This document shows positions 50,883 through 59,478 of a stretch of DNA of 64,000 nucleotides, piece after piece; position 1 is the first letter of the stretch; each line of letters begins with the position of its first letter. The notes under the pieces are model-generated. The model was not told the origin of the DNA and did not search any database. It saw nothing but the letters and a program-made list of their open reading frames with translations. The position numbers and the translations under genes were made by a program. Source of the DNA: an uncultured Candidatus Saccharibacteria bacterium (GTDB lineage Bacteria > Patescibacteriota > Saccharimonadia > Saccharimonadales > Saccharimonadaceae); NCBI GenBank assembly GCA_946530965.1, contig CAMNAK010000001.1, positions 248,001 to 312,000 of the forward strand, in the 5' to 3' direction.

Positions 50883-51179
50883 ATGGGTCAGACAATGGAC
50901 CAGATGAAAATGCTTAACGAACTCCGCAAAGCCCAGAAGAGTCTCAAGAACGAAATCGTAGAAGTTGAAGCTGGCGACGGCGCAGTCGTTATCCAGATTA
51001 CCGGCGAACTAAAAATCAAGAAGGTCTCCCTTGATCCAAAAAAAATCGATCTAGACGACATCCACGAGACTGAACGCTGGATCGAAAACGCATTGCGTGA
51101 TGGCTATGCAAAGGCACAGGAAATCGCAACAGACAAGATGAAGCCATTGATGGGTTCACTAGGAAATCTAGGTTTGTAG
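50883..51179 (+). CDS. YbaB/EbfC-family nucleoid-associated protein
   Basis: The 98-residue protein matches the family (LNELRKAQKSLKNEIVEVE, then a beta region and the C-terminal MKPLMGSLGNLGL). It binds DNA and is commonly linked with dnaX and recR, as here. It starts 5 nt after the preceding stop; a leader-internal Met at residue 5 is an alternative start. Confidence 0.9.
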   Translation: MGQTMDQMKMLNELRKAQKSLKNEIVEVEAGDGAVVIQITGELKIKKVSLDPKKIDLDDIHETERWIENALRDGYAKAQEIATDKMKPLMGSLGNLGL

Positions 51180-51181
51180 TC

Positions 51182-51236
51182 AAAAAAATAGCTCTTATTT
51201 AAGAAAAGAACATCTTAAATAAAGAGCTATTTTTTA
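51182..51236 (+). terminator. Long terminator after ybaB
   Basis: AAAAATAGCTCTT with ATTTAAG pair with CTTAAAT and AAAGAGCTATTTTT over more than 20 bp, with a 10-nt loop and a T run. Confidence 0.9.
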
Positions 51237-51284
51237 TTCTTCATAAATCCTAGATTTCTAGAGGGCCTTTATTATTTGCGCAGG

Positions 51285-51347
51285 TTGGACTAGTTTGACA
51301 AGTTTGACTAGCTTGACAGGTTGGACTAGCTTGACAAGTTTGACTAG
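51285..51347. repeat. Tandem array of seven 9-bp units
   Basis: Seven consecutive 9-mers of the type TTTGACTAG (variants TTGGACTAG, TTTGACAAG, CTTGACAGG, CTTGACAAG) fill 63 bp with no spacers. TTGGACTAG recurs after 36 bp, giving a higher-order period of four units. The array is framed by GCGCAGGTT on the left and AACCTGCGC-like sequence (51359-51367) on the right. It is non-coding by frame: one frame hits TAG in several units and no start codon exists. Confidence 0.85.
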
Positions 51348-51480
51348 TTAACCTGTCAAACCTGCGCGCCGCCAGAATTCTAATGATTAATTTATGCTTT
51401 CCGAGCTCTGTTTGTTTTTTGCTACGGATTAATTAGCTTTTGCTTTTTATACATAATATGAACTTAGCTATACGATCTGC

Positions 51481-51532
51481 GATTCTATAGCTTTCGATAG
51501 TTTGTTCTTTAACTAGAGAAAGCTATAGAATC
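51481..51532. repeat. Perfect 15-bp inverted repeat at the recR promoter
   Basis: GATTCTATAGCTTTC (51481-51495) is the exact reverse complement of 51518-51532. The loop carries a shorter TAGTT/AACTA pair. It ends 7 nt before the TATAAT box of recR and covers the -35 region. Confidence 0.8.
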
Positions 51533-51551
51533 TAGATGATATAATAAGTTC

Positions 51552-52157
51552 ATGTTACCATCCGCCCTCAATGACCTAATTGAATGTCTTGGCAGGCTAC
51601 CTGGAGTTGGCCCACGTACTGCCGAGCGCTATGCATATTTCTTGCTCAAGAACGACCGAGTCATTTCCAAAAACCTCGCGAACGCCCTAGATAAACTTCA
51701 CGACAGCGTCAAAACCTGCCCAAAGACCTTCGCACTTATTAGCGAAGAAAACGAGCTATCTCCGCTTTACGATAGTCCAGACAGAGACAAATCTACCATC
51801 CTAGTCGTAGAAGAGCCGCTAGATATTTATGCTATCGAGCATACTAAGTCTTATCATGGTACCTATCATGTCCTTGGCGGCGCAATCTCCCCAATGGATG
51901 GAATTACGGCAGACCAGTTGCACATCAAAGAGCTAATCGACCGCGTCAAGGAAGATTCCGTAAAAGAAATCATTATTGCCACAAACCCATCAGTCGAGGG
52001 AGAATCCACAGCAGTATTGCTCGAGAAATTGCTCCACGAAAAATACCCAGAACTCCAAATCACACGCCTAGCTCGTGGTCTACCTCTTGGTATTAGTCTA
52101 GAATACGCCGACCAAATCACGCTCGCATCAGCACTAAACAACCGCACAAAAATCTAA
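51552..52157 (+). CDS. recR: Recombination mediator RecR (zinc finger degenerated)
   Basis: The 201-residue protein has the RecR helix-hairpin-helix (LGRLPGVGPRTAERYA), the Toprim domain (TILVVEEPLDIYAIE) and the C-terminal ARGLPLGISLEYAD motif. Of the four zinc-binding Cys only one remains (TCPKTF); the region between has no further Cys. RecR acts with RecO or RecF in gap repair. TATAAT (51540-51545) lies 6 nt before the ATG, so the mRNA is probably leaderless. Confidence 0.93.
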   Translation: MLPSALNDLIECLGRLPGVGPRTAERYAYFLLKNDRVISKNLANALDKLHDSVKTCPKTFALISEENELSPLYDSPDRDKSTILVVEEPLDIYAIEHTKSYHGTYHVLGGAISPMDGITADQLHIKELIDRVKEDSVKEIIIATNPSVEGESTAVLLEKLLHEKYPELQITRLARGLPLGISLEYADQITLASALNNRTKI

Positions 52158-52160
52158 CAA

Positions 52161-52188
52161 AAATCCCCCGATCGCTCGGGGGATTTTC
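52161..52188 (+). terminator. Terminator after recR
   Basis: AAATCCCCCG and CGGGGGATTTT pair around ATCGCT. It faces the end of glyA and may serve both. Confidence 0.9.
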
Positions 52189-52201
52189 TAATGCTTTAAT
52201 C

Positions 52202-53548
52202 TTATTTCTTATCGCTTGGCAATGGATGAGCTAGAGCCATCTTGCGAACTTCTTCGCGAAGCCTACCATCAGTAACAGCATCCTGCCTCTTATCCTTGCA
52301 GATATCTACGACCTGCTTCATCCAATCGGCAATCTGAACCATATCCTTCTCGTTCAAGCCGCGAGAAGTAATCGCTGGCGTACCAAGGCGAACACCGGAA
52401 GGCGTAAAGCGAGGCATTGTATCGTTTGGAATTGCGTTTGCGTTCAAAGTTAAACCAATACGATCAAGCGCACGCTCATAAGTCTTGCCATCAACACCAA
52501 AGGAAGACATAATATCGATCAAGATTAGATGGTTTTCCGTACCATCGCCGACAAGCTTAAAACCGCGTTCCTTGAGTGCCTCAGCCAAAGCCTTGGCGTT
52601 CTTTACGATATTCTTAGCATATTCCTTAAACTCTGGCTGCTCAGCTTCATACAAAGCAACTGCTTTAGCCGCAACAACATGCATCAATGGGCCACCCTGA
52701 GTACCAGGGAAGACGGAGCGATCAATAAGAGTAGGAATATTCTCGATCGTATGTTCAGGCTTCTTGAGCGGGTTAGTGACCTTACCCTTAGAAAGAATCA
52801 TACCGCCGCGTGGGCCACGAAGCGTCTTGTGGGTCGTAGTTGTCATAACATTGAAACCAAAATCTAGTGGATTTGGATGTACACCACCAGCAATCAAACC
52901 AGCGACGTGAGCCATATCTGCCATAAGCAAAGCATCAGGGCAGAACTCGTCACGAATCTTTACGACACGCTCAAAATCAGGAATCTTCATAAAGGCAGAA
53001 TAACCAATCAAGATAATCTTTGGCTGATATTCCTTAACCTTTGCCTCGATATCATCGTAGTCCAAATCGCCAGTCTCAGGATTTGTGCCATAGTTTACAA
53101 AGTTGTAAATCTGAGCACTTTGAGTAACCTTTGCACCATGAGTTAAATGACCACCCTGTGCCAAATCCATACCAAGGACAGTATCGCCAGGCTGAAGCCA
53201 TGCGTTATAAACTGCGTTGTTTGCCTGAGCGCCGCTATGTGGCTGAACGTTTGCATGATCAGCATGAAAAATCCTACGCGCACGAGCAATTGCTAGACGC
53301 TCAATCTTGTCAGTATTGTCCTGACCACCGTAGTAGCGATAATCTTCCGTAGTAGCAAGAAGAGCCAAATCATCATCGCCGTCTAGGCCAGCAAAATTTG
53401 GATAACCTTCAGAATACTTGTTCGTAAGTACAGAACCCATTGCTTCGAGAACTTCTGCTGAAACATAGTTCTCGCTTGGGATAAGTTCAAGTCCTTCGCT
53501 CTGGCGTTTTTGCTCAGATTTGATTAAGTTTAATACTTTCTCGTCCAT
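52202..53548 (-). CDS. glyA: Serine hydroxymethyltransferase
   Basis: The 448-residue PLP enzyme has the N-terminal ELIPSENYVSAEVLEAMGSV, the YYGGQDN loop and the PLP-Lys motif TTTTHKTLRGPRGG (about 233). It interconverts serine and glycine with tetrahydrofolate. GGAGG precedes the ATG on the minus strand. It is the only folate enzyme in the window. Confidence 0.97.
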   Translation of the reverse strand: MDEKVLNLIKSEQKRQSEGLELIPSENYVSAEVLEAMGSVLTNKYSEGYPNFAGLDGDDDLALLATTEDYRYYGGQDNTDKIERLAIARARRIFHADHANVQPHSGAQANNAVYNAWLQPGDTVLGMDLAQGGHLTHGAKVTQSAQIYNFVNYGTNPETGDLDYDDIEAKVKEYQPKIILIGYSAFMKIPDFERVVKIRDEFCPDALLMADMAHVAGLIAGGVHPNPLDFGFNVMTTTTHKTLRGPRGGMILSKGKVTNPLKKPEHTIENIPTLIDRSVFPGTQGGPLMHVVAAKAVALYEAEQPEFKEYAKNIVKNAKALAEALKERGFKLVGDGTENHLILIDIMSSFGVDGKTYERALDRIGLTLNANAIPNDTMPRFTPSGVRLGTPAITSRGLNEKDMVQIADWMKQVVDICKDKRQDAVTDGRLREEVRKMALAHPLPSDKK

Positions 53549-53751
53549 ATAACCTCCGTTGAAACTGCAAAAATATGCATAATGTTAGTAATAAACTTTT
53601 TGCGAAAAGCTATTCTATTCCATGAGGTCATTATAGCATGCAAGAGAAGAAATATAGCGTTTTATAAAAAACAATAGCATCTTGATTTTTTAGCCCAAAT
53701 CTGGTATAATATAGGTACGACTGTCACATATACACTATAGGAGGTGATCAT

Positions 53752-54204
53752 ATGACAATGACAGTAGCAATCCTTTGGCTTGGCGTAGCAATCGAAGCGC
53801 TTACTCTTGCCAAGGTTTTACAGAGGAACTCATATTCACCCAAAGAATTCGCTTATTCTACACCCGAAATAGACCTCACTTACGCAGACTCCTGTCAGGC
53901 CATGGAAGTACCGGACAACGTTATGCTTATCGGACCCTACGGTGGGCCTCCTGGTGGAGGACCTCCTCCTGGCGCACCTGGCGGACCTCCTCCTGGAGGA
54001 CCTTGGGGCGGCTCAAATGGTTTCGGTAGCTACGGAGGCTATTGGGGAGGCTTCGGCGGCTACGGCTACGGCATGGGCCCATGGGGCCCTAACGGCCTTA
54101 CTCCTGGCGGAGAACAGAAGGGCGGCAAAGTCGCTCATCCTCCAAAAGTAAAGAGAAGCGCCTGGACCCGCTTTTGCGAAAGCCTCGACAGATTCTTCAA
54201 GTAA
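53752..54204 (+). CDS. Gly/Pro-rich putative surface protein
   Basis: The 150-residue protein has an N-terminal hydrophobic helix (about 3-20), a short linker and a Gly/Pro/Tyr/Trp-rich region (about 63-118) of PPGG and YGG repeats. A basic C-terminal segment follows (KVKRSAWTRFCESLDRFFK). The composition resembles adhesive or matrix proteins. Promoter TTGATT-N17-TATAAT, AGGAGGTGATC and a strong terminator mark a single-gene unit. No family is recognised. Confidence 0.7.
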   Translation: MTMTVAILWLGVAIEALTLAKVLQRNSYSPKEFAYSTPEIDLTYADSCQAMEVPDNVMLIGPYGGPPGGGPPPGAPGGPPPGGPWGGSNGFGSYGGYWGGFGGYGYGMGPWGPNGLTPGGEQKGGKVAHPPKVKRSAWTRFCESLDRFFK

Positions 54205-54222
54205 CAACCGAGTTCCTACTAC

Positions 54223-54256
54223 AAAAATCCCGCAAGTTCGCTTGCGGGATTTTTCA
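54223..54256 (+). terminator. Terminator after the Gly/Pro-rich gene
   Basis: AAAAATCCCGCAAG and CTTGCGGGATTTTT form a 14-bp perfect stem with a TTCG loop. It is symmetric and could serve both strands. Confidence 0.9.
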
Positions 54257-54263
54257 TTTCACG

Positions 54264-55295
54264 CTAAAGATTCTTCATTAGCTCTTTAGTATATTCTAAC
54301 GTCATGCCTTTTGCCGTAGAAAGACGACCTTCCTTCAAATGCACAAAATTAGCGAACATTATAGATATTCCACCACAATAACTTAGACATTTAGAATTAT
54401 TAATCCAATCGTCGAGTTCTTCATCAGAGATATCGTCGACGCTCATTCTGGCCGTATCTGTAATATTAATACTTTGAAGAACCTTGCCTTTCTCGGCTAG
54501 AAGTATTGCATTTCCAGTATAGGCATAGACTTCTTCCGAGCCACGCATTTGTTTTAGTAACTCACGCGCAGCATGCTTGTCCTTTGGTTTACCATACATT
54601 TTTCCATCAAAGACAATATTTTGATCAGCCGCAACAATCAGGCGACGACCGCGAGTCTTGGTTTTAGACAAGACAGCCTGCGCCTTGCGCATGGATATTT
54701 CCGCCAATTGATCCCTGAAAGACTTAGAATTATCTGGCGTCTCATCAGCATCGCTAACCATAACCTCAAAAGGAATATCCGCATCGACCATCTGCTGTTT
54801 GCGCACGGCGGACTTTGAAGCTAAAATTACGCGCGGAAAATTCTTCGCAATCTCCGTAAATGGTTTTACTAGGTCACTCGGCTTATCGTAAAAGATAACC
54901 TTGGTTGCGATATTTGCCATCGTAGTAGAGATGTCGCTACCTTTTTTCGCGATAACATATACCGGCTTTTCGGCAGCATAACAAAAGCCACCATTCATAC
55001 CAAGGCCAACGCCTTTTTCGCTAAACTCAATAATATTACAGTCACACTGAAGCATCGCAGGGAAGGCAAAATCTTTCATCAAGGTCTTTCCTTCTGGAAT
55101 TTCCGCCTGGCCCCATTTCTCAACATCACGAGCCATTACGGTAATAGTAATGCCAGCCTTATTTAAAGCTTTCTCTATCGCCTCAAGTTTAGTTTTATCC
55201 TGGTCGCCATCATGAAATTTTAGAGCAAAGAAAGAATGAAGCGTTCCTGGCTTCCTTTCTTTAGAAATCTTTACTGGCTTAGCAATATCCGTCAC
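54264..55295 (-). CDS. Fusion of a deoxyribosyltransferase-like domain and a Maf nucleotide pyrophosphatase
   Basis: The 343-residue protein has two parts. Residues about 20-150 look like a nucleoside 2-deoxyribosyltransferase-like Rossmann domain (VMARDVEKWGQ, CDCNIIEF, GVGLGMNGGFCYAAE). Residues about 158-343 are a Maf domain (RVILASKSAVRKQQM, then SDADETPD, AADQNIVF and GKPKDK). Maf proteins hydrolyse non-canonical NTPs. The fusion suggests a house-cleaning role. The first assignment is weaker than the second. Confidence 0.7.
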   Translation of the reverse strand: MTDIAKPVKISKERKPGTLHSFFALKFHDGDQDKTKLEAIEKALNKAGITITVMARDVEKWGQAEIPEGKTLMKDFAFPAMLQCDCNIIEFSEKGVGLGMNGGFCYAAEKPVYVIAKKGSDISTTMANIATKVIFYDKPSDLVKPFTEIAKNFPRVILASKSAVRKQQMVDADIPFEVMVSDADETPDNSKSFRDQLAEISMRKAQAVLSKTKTRGRRLIVAADQNIVFDGKMYGKPKDKHAARELLKQMRGSEEVYAYTGNAILLAEKGKVLQSINITDTARMSVDDISDEELDDWINNSKCLSYCGGISIMFANFVHLKEGRLSTAKGMTLEYTKELMKNL

Positions 55296-55394
55296 AAATA
55301 ACCCCTGTTATATTTGGTTAAACTATAGCACGAAAATAGCCAAATTACTTATGCGATATTATAAAAAGCAGAAACACGATACAAGGAAGAAATA

Positions 55395-55856
55395 ATGGAG
55401 AATCAAGCAAATAATCCAATAACGCCTGGAACTAACAACGCAACGGATACTGGAGCTGAGCAGTTAAATAATCCAGCCAATATCCAGCCATCAATCCCTA
55501 TCACGAACACCGCAAATACTAGTAATACAACTACTAACCCGCCCATACCTATAGTGCAACCCAAAATGGACGACTATAGTAAATACGCTATCGCATCACT
55601 CATAATTGCTTTGATCCCTATCGTGCTTTCTCTCTATTGCTACATAGTCTCAGGCGGTAGCCAAAATGAGAGTGGCGCAGGGGCAGTCTGGTGGATGGTA
55701 ATTTTCTATTATTGGTCTCTAGGCATCCCACTAGCAATCGCATCCATAGTTCTTGGCATTATGGGCTTAAAATCAAACTTACGCTGGGTATCTATTATCA
55801 GTTTATCGTCTAAGGCATTCCTACTTGTCTTGCTTTTGCTTCCTAGATTCTTCTAA
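55395..55856 (+). CDS. Hypothetical membrane protein (DUF4190-like)
   Basis: The 153-residue protein has a low-complexity Asn/Thr/Pro-rich N-terminus (about 1-55), then three membrane helices with the DUF4190-type phrase KYAIASLIIALIPIV and AIASIVLGIMGL. Function unknown. The gap 55857-55975 shows no further gene. Confidence 0.65.
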   Translation: MENQANNPITPGTNNATDTGAEQLNNPANIQPSIPITNTANTSNTTTNPPIPIVQPKMDDYSKYAIASLIIALIPIVLSLYCYIVSGGSQNESGAGAVWWMVIFYYWSLGIPLAIASIVLGIMGLKSNLRWVSIISLSSKAFLLVLLLLPRFF

Positions 55857-55987
55857 GATACCTAAATAATCACCTAATGCACAGGTGGGTATTAGTAGCT
55901 GCATAGGCGCAGCTATTTCTCAGCAATTGTTTTTAAACTCTTGTTTTTAGCAAGACATAATAGTCCAGTTATTGTATGATAAAGAAA

Positions 55988-56776
55988 ATGAGTGTGAAGA
56001 ATATATTACTTTTTATACCAGGCTATAATTGCGAAAAACAAATTCCGCGCGTCTTAGAGAAAGTTAAAAAGTCAGGCGCAATGGAATATATTAATGAAAT
56101 TATTTTTGTTAATAACCGTAGCACCGACAATACGGAAAAAGCCGTACTAGATTTCAAGAACAAGAATAAGCTCCCAATCCACGTATTAAGAAATGACGAT
56201 AATTATAATTTAGGCGGTTCGCATAAAGTAGCTTTTGATTATGCAATACAGAATAAATACAAATATGTAATTATTCTTCACGGCGACGATCAGGGTGATA
56301 TTAACGACATTATGCCGATCTTAAAATCTAGAGAGTACAAGAAACACGATTGCATGCTCGGCGCACGTTTTATGAAGGGCTCAAAGCTAAATGGCTATTC
56401 AGGATTCCGAACATTTGGCAACCGTGTCTATAATATTTTGTTCTCAATTGTAGTGCGTCGCCGTATCTACGATTTAGGCTCTGGTCTTAATATATATTCA
56501 ACTAAGATGCTTACAAACAAATACTATTTCAAGTTCCCAGATCGCCTTACTTTCAACTATCTAATGGTGCTTTCTTTGCAATATTACAAGCAGAATGCTA
56601 AATTCTTCCCAATTACTTGGAGTGAAGACGATCAAAAGTCCAACGTAAAGATGACCAGCCAGGCACTTTCTGTTTTAAAAATGTTGTTTTGCTACGCTTT
56701 CCATCATAAATATATCGAGCGCGAATTTCGCGATAAAGTAATTGAAGAATATACCTACAAAGAAATAAAGAAATGA
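55988..56776 (+). CDS. Family 2 glycosyltransferase (dolichol-phosphate mannosyltransferase-like)
   Basis: The 262-residue GT-A protein has IPGYNCEKQIPRVLEKV at the N-terminus, EIIFVNNRSTDNT and the metal-binding HGDDQGD (about 95). It resembles enzymes that load lipid carriers with sugars. TATGAT (55975-55980) lies 7 nt before ATG 55988, the likely start; the frame opens at 55976. It is the first gene of a tight operon ending at 60615. Confidence 0.85.
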   Translation: MSVKNILLFIPGYNCEKQIPRVLEKVKKSGAMEYINEIIFVNNRSTDNTEKAVLDFKNKNKLPIHVLRNDDNYNLGGSHKVAFDYAIQNKYKYVIILHGDDQGDINDIMPILKSREYKKHDCMLGARFMKGSKLNGYSGFRTFGNRVYNILFSIVVRRRIYDLGSGLNIYSTKMLTNKYYFKFPDRLTFNYLMVLSLQYYKQNAKFFPITWSEDDQKSNVKMTSQALSVLKMLFCYAFHHKYIEREFRDKVIEEYTYKEIKK

Positions 56777-57627
56777 GAAGATTAATATACAATCTAATTA
56801 ATATAGCAGTAATCGCAGCATCGCTAATATTTATTAATCTCGACGCTTTTACCATACTAAATAATTTTCAAGCAGGCATTTTAATCTCTCTTTTCATAAT
56901 CATTTTCCTGATTCATGGTATTAAATTTTTGCGTTTATATTTTATTATCCTCGAAGAGAAAATGATTATTCCTGACGCGCTACGTCTTTATATAAAAACT
57001 ACTTTTGTAAATATCTTGTTACCATTTAAAATCGGCGAACTATTCAAGATGTATTGTATAGGCTATAAAACACGCAATTATCGCAAAGGCGTGTCGGTAG
57101 TCCTGATCGAAAAGTTCTTTGACGCAATTATGGTATTGTCGAGCGTAGCACTATGTTTACTGCTTGGCGGCACCATAACATGGAATGTCCTAATTGCGAT
57201 ACTAATCATATTCATGATTATATTTATTCTTTTCTACTATTTTTTCGGTCAAACTTACGAATATATGAATCGCTTCTTCATGTCCAAATCTAGCGGCAAG
57301 AAAAGCTTGAATAGTTTGCGTGCACTAGATTGGATGAATAACTTTCATAAATCCCTGCAAAAAATGTTGCATGGTCGCCAGCTAGTCGTATTCCTACTAA
57401 CGTTCTTGAGCTGGGCGATGGAATTTGTTTTTGTAAGTCTTGTCCAAAATGGCCTGAAGATTAACATAGACTTTAATAGCTTTGTTTCCTACATATCCAG
57501 CGCATTCGTGGGCGACCAGAACACGATTATTCAATACTATATTTACACATGCATTTTAATGTTAGTTAGTGCGCTGATTTTGTCGTACGTTTGGAAACTA
57601 TTAAGTATGCGCAGGAGGAATAAATAA
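56773..57627 (+). CDS. Lysylphosphatidylglycerol synthase TM-like flippase-family protein
   Basis: The 284-residue protein has about eight membrane helices and the family phrase LLPFKIGELFKMYCIGYKT followed by SVVLIEKFFDAIMV. This domain (UPF0104/LPG_synthase_TM) occurs alone in many glycan loci, where a role in lipid-linked substrate handling is proposed. The gene overlaps the glycosyltransferase by 4 nt. Confidence 0.75.
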   Translation: MRRLIYNLINIAVIAASLIFINLDAFTILNNFQAGILISLFIIIFLIHGIKFLRLYFIILEEKMIIPDALRLYIKTTFVNILLPFKIGELFKMYCIGYKTRNYRKGVSVVLIEKFFDAIMVLSSVALCLLLGGTITWNVLIAILIIFMIIFILFYYFFGQTYEYMNRFFMSKSSGKKSLNSLRALDWMNNFHKSLQKMLHGRQLVVFLLTFLSWAMEFVFVSLVQNGLKINIDFNSFVSYISSAFVGDQNTIIQYYIYTCILMLVSALILSYVWKLLSMRRRNK

Positions 57628-59066
57628 TGAAAAATGTAATCGTTATATATGATGATACAGTACCAGTAGTTGGACGTATTAAAAATATTCTCGGCAAGAA
57701 GAGTTTTGGCGAGATGGTCTTGAAACGCCGTTCAATGTTTGTACGCCTGAAGGATGCTTTAAAAAAATGCGACTGCTCACCGAAGGTTGTGCGCGTTTTT
57801 GATAAAGCTCAATTTGACGAGATAACAAAGAATCCGGTCGATGCTATATATGTACACATTCTGGCCAATGCAGCAATTTTGAACGATGAAGAATTAGCCA
57901 TCAGCATCGATAAAGCACAGTTCGCCGTAAAAACCACCATTTTCAGTAACAACAATCATACATCTGGTGCAATTTTCCCAGACACGAAGGCTTACGCTTC
58001 CTTCCTTGCGAAGTATCGCGATAACGGTAATATGGATTTCGTGAACGGCGATACGCTAGATGCACCGATCTTCATTGATATCTCTAATTATGATGCGCTT
58101 TTAATGTATATTTCTGGCGGCTTTGACGCTCGTTATTTTAACTCTCTTTCTGGCGATAATTACACGGTAACAAAGCGCAGTGCAGATAAAAAGAAAATGG
58201 AAGCAGAATACAGATACTATTGGTTGTTGCCGGAGCGCATGCGCAGCTTTATGGTAATGCCATATGACTTTAAAGATGAGGGCGATACAGCTTGCTACAC
58301 AATGGAGCGCATGCCAATGACAGACATCGCGATTCGTTGGACACACGGCGCCATAGATCTAGACGAGCTTGACGCTATTTTAGACAAATCCTTCTATTTT
58401 ATTAACCAACGAGAAAGCCAAGCAGTCGACAAAGAAGAATATCTAACTCGCGCCAATAAGCTATATCTCAACAAGCTCGAAGAGCGCATACAAAAGCTTA
58501 AAACCTTGCCAGAATATGCACAAATTGCCGAAATGATAAAGACTGGTACTAGTTACGACAATATCGATGAAATCGTGGCGGACTACAAAAAATTATACGA
58601 AAAAGCAATCAAGAAAATACTAAAGTCAAAGAAGACTGTTTCCGTAATTGGTCACGGTGATATGTTCTTCGCTAATATGCTTTATAGTAAGGAAGTAAAT
58701 TTATTGCGTTTAATTGACCCGAAGGGTGCCATAAAAGAACAAGACCTATGGACGGACCCATACTATGATATCGCAAAACTATCGCATTCGATTTGCGGTA
58801 ACTACGATTTCTTCAATACTGGTTCCTATGATATCTGCCTCGGAAAAGATATGCACTATATTCTGCACGTTCATACCGACAATCAACACGCAAAGGAACT
58901 GTTCGCAGCTTATCTAGACAAGAATGGCTTCGATTATACCGCCGTACGCATCTTTGAGGCGAGCCTATTCTTATCAATGTTGCCACTACATATCGATAAT
59001 CCACATAAAGTATTCGGCTTTATTTTAAACGCAATTAATATAATGGAGGAAAATAAAAATGTATGA
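57627..59066 (+). CDS. APH/choline kinase-like phosphotransferase
   Basis: The 479-residue protein has an N-terminal part of about 200 residues with no recognised family and a C-terminal aminoglycoside-phosphotransferase-like kinase domain with the catalytic VIGHGDMFFANML (about 340) and the metal-binding LIDPKG (about 362). Such kinases in glycan loci activate small alcohols or sugars. AGGAGG precedes the ATG, which overlaps the upstream stop. Confidence 0.7.
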   Translation: MKNVIVIYDDTVPVVGRIKNILGKKSFGEMVLKRRSMFVRLKDALKKCDCSPKVVRVFDKAQFDEITKNPVDAIYVHILANAAILNDEELAISIDKAQFAVKTTIFSNNNHTSGAIFPDTKAYASFLAKYRDNGNMDFVNGDTLDAPIFIDISNYDALLMYISGGFDARYFNSLSGDNYTVTKRSADKKKMEAEYRYYWLLPERMRSFMVMPYDFKDEGDTACYTMERMPMTDIAIRWTHGAIDLDELDAILDKSFYFINQRESQAVDKEEYLTRANKLYLNKLEERIQKLKTLPEYAQIAEMIKTGTSYDNIDEIVADYKKLYEKAIKKILKSKKTVSVIGHGDMFFANMLYSKEVNLLRLIDPKGAIKEQDLWTDPYYDIAKLSHSICGNYDFFNTGSYDICLGKDMHYILHVHTDNQHAKELFAAYLDKNGFDYTAVRIFEASLFLSMLPLHIDNPHKVFGFILNAINIMEENKNV

Positions 59067-59478
59067 AGGCATTAGCTTAGTTTTTGATGTCGACGGTACA
59101 CTTTGCCCAATCAAAGAAACTGGCGAAGAATATATCGATTTACCACCAGACGAAGAAATGGTCAAAAAATTACGCGAATACAAAGCTGGCGGCGCACGTA
59201 TCGTATTACTTACTAGTCGCAATATGAGAACTTATAACGGCAATCTTGGTCTTATTAATGCAAATACTGCAGTCGTGATGCAAGAATGGCTAAAAAAGAA
59301 CGATATTCCTTATGACGAAATCTATTTCGCAAAGCCTTGGCCAGGCCATCGCGGCATCTATATCGACGATCGCGCCGTGCGTCCAGATGAATTCCTAAAG
59401 CACGATTTCGACGAGCTAGAGGAGATTTGCCGTAAGTCTACTCGCGTACGCAAAAACGCTAAAAAAGGAGAGAGATAA
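59059..59478 (+). CDS. HAD-family phosphatase (capsule biosynthesis type)
   Basis: The 139-residue protein has HAD motif I (FDVDGTLCP), motif II (LLTSRNMRT) and the late IYIDDRAVRPDEF motif. It matches small HAD proteins annotated as capsule biosynthesis phosphatases. Overlaps of 8 nt and 1 nt with its neighbours tie it to the kinase and the nucleotidyltransferase. Confidence 0.8.
   Translation: MYEGISLVFDVDGTLCPIKETGEEYIDLPPDEEMVKKLREYKAGGARIVLLTSRNMRTYNGNLGLINANTAVVMQEWLKKNDIPYDEIYFAKPWPGHRGIYIDDRAVRPDEFLKHDFDELEEICRKSTRVRKNAKKGER

Noticed and set aside
51285-51347. CRISPR array (36-bp higher-order period)
   Set aside because: There are no spacers, the 9-bp units are contiguous and no cas gene is present in the window.
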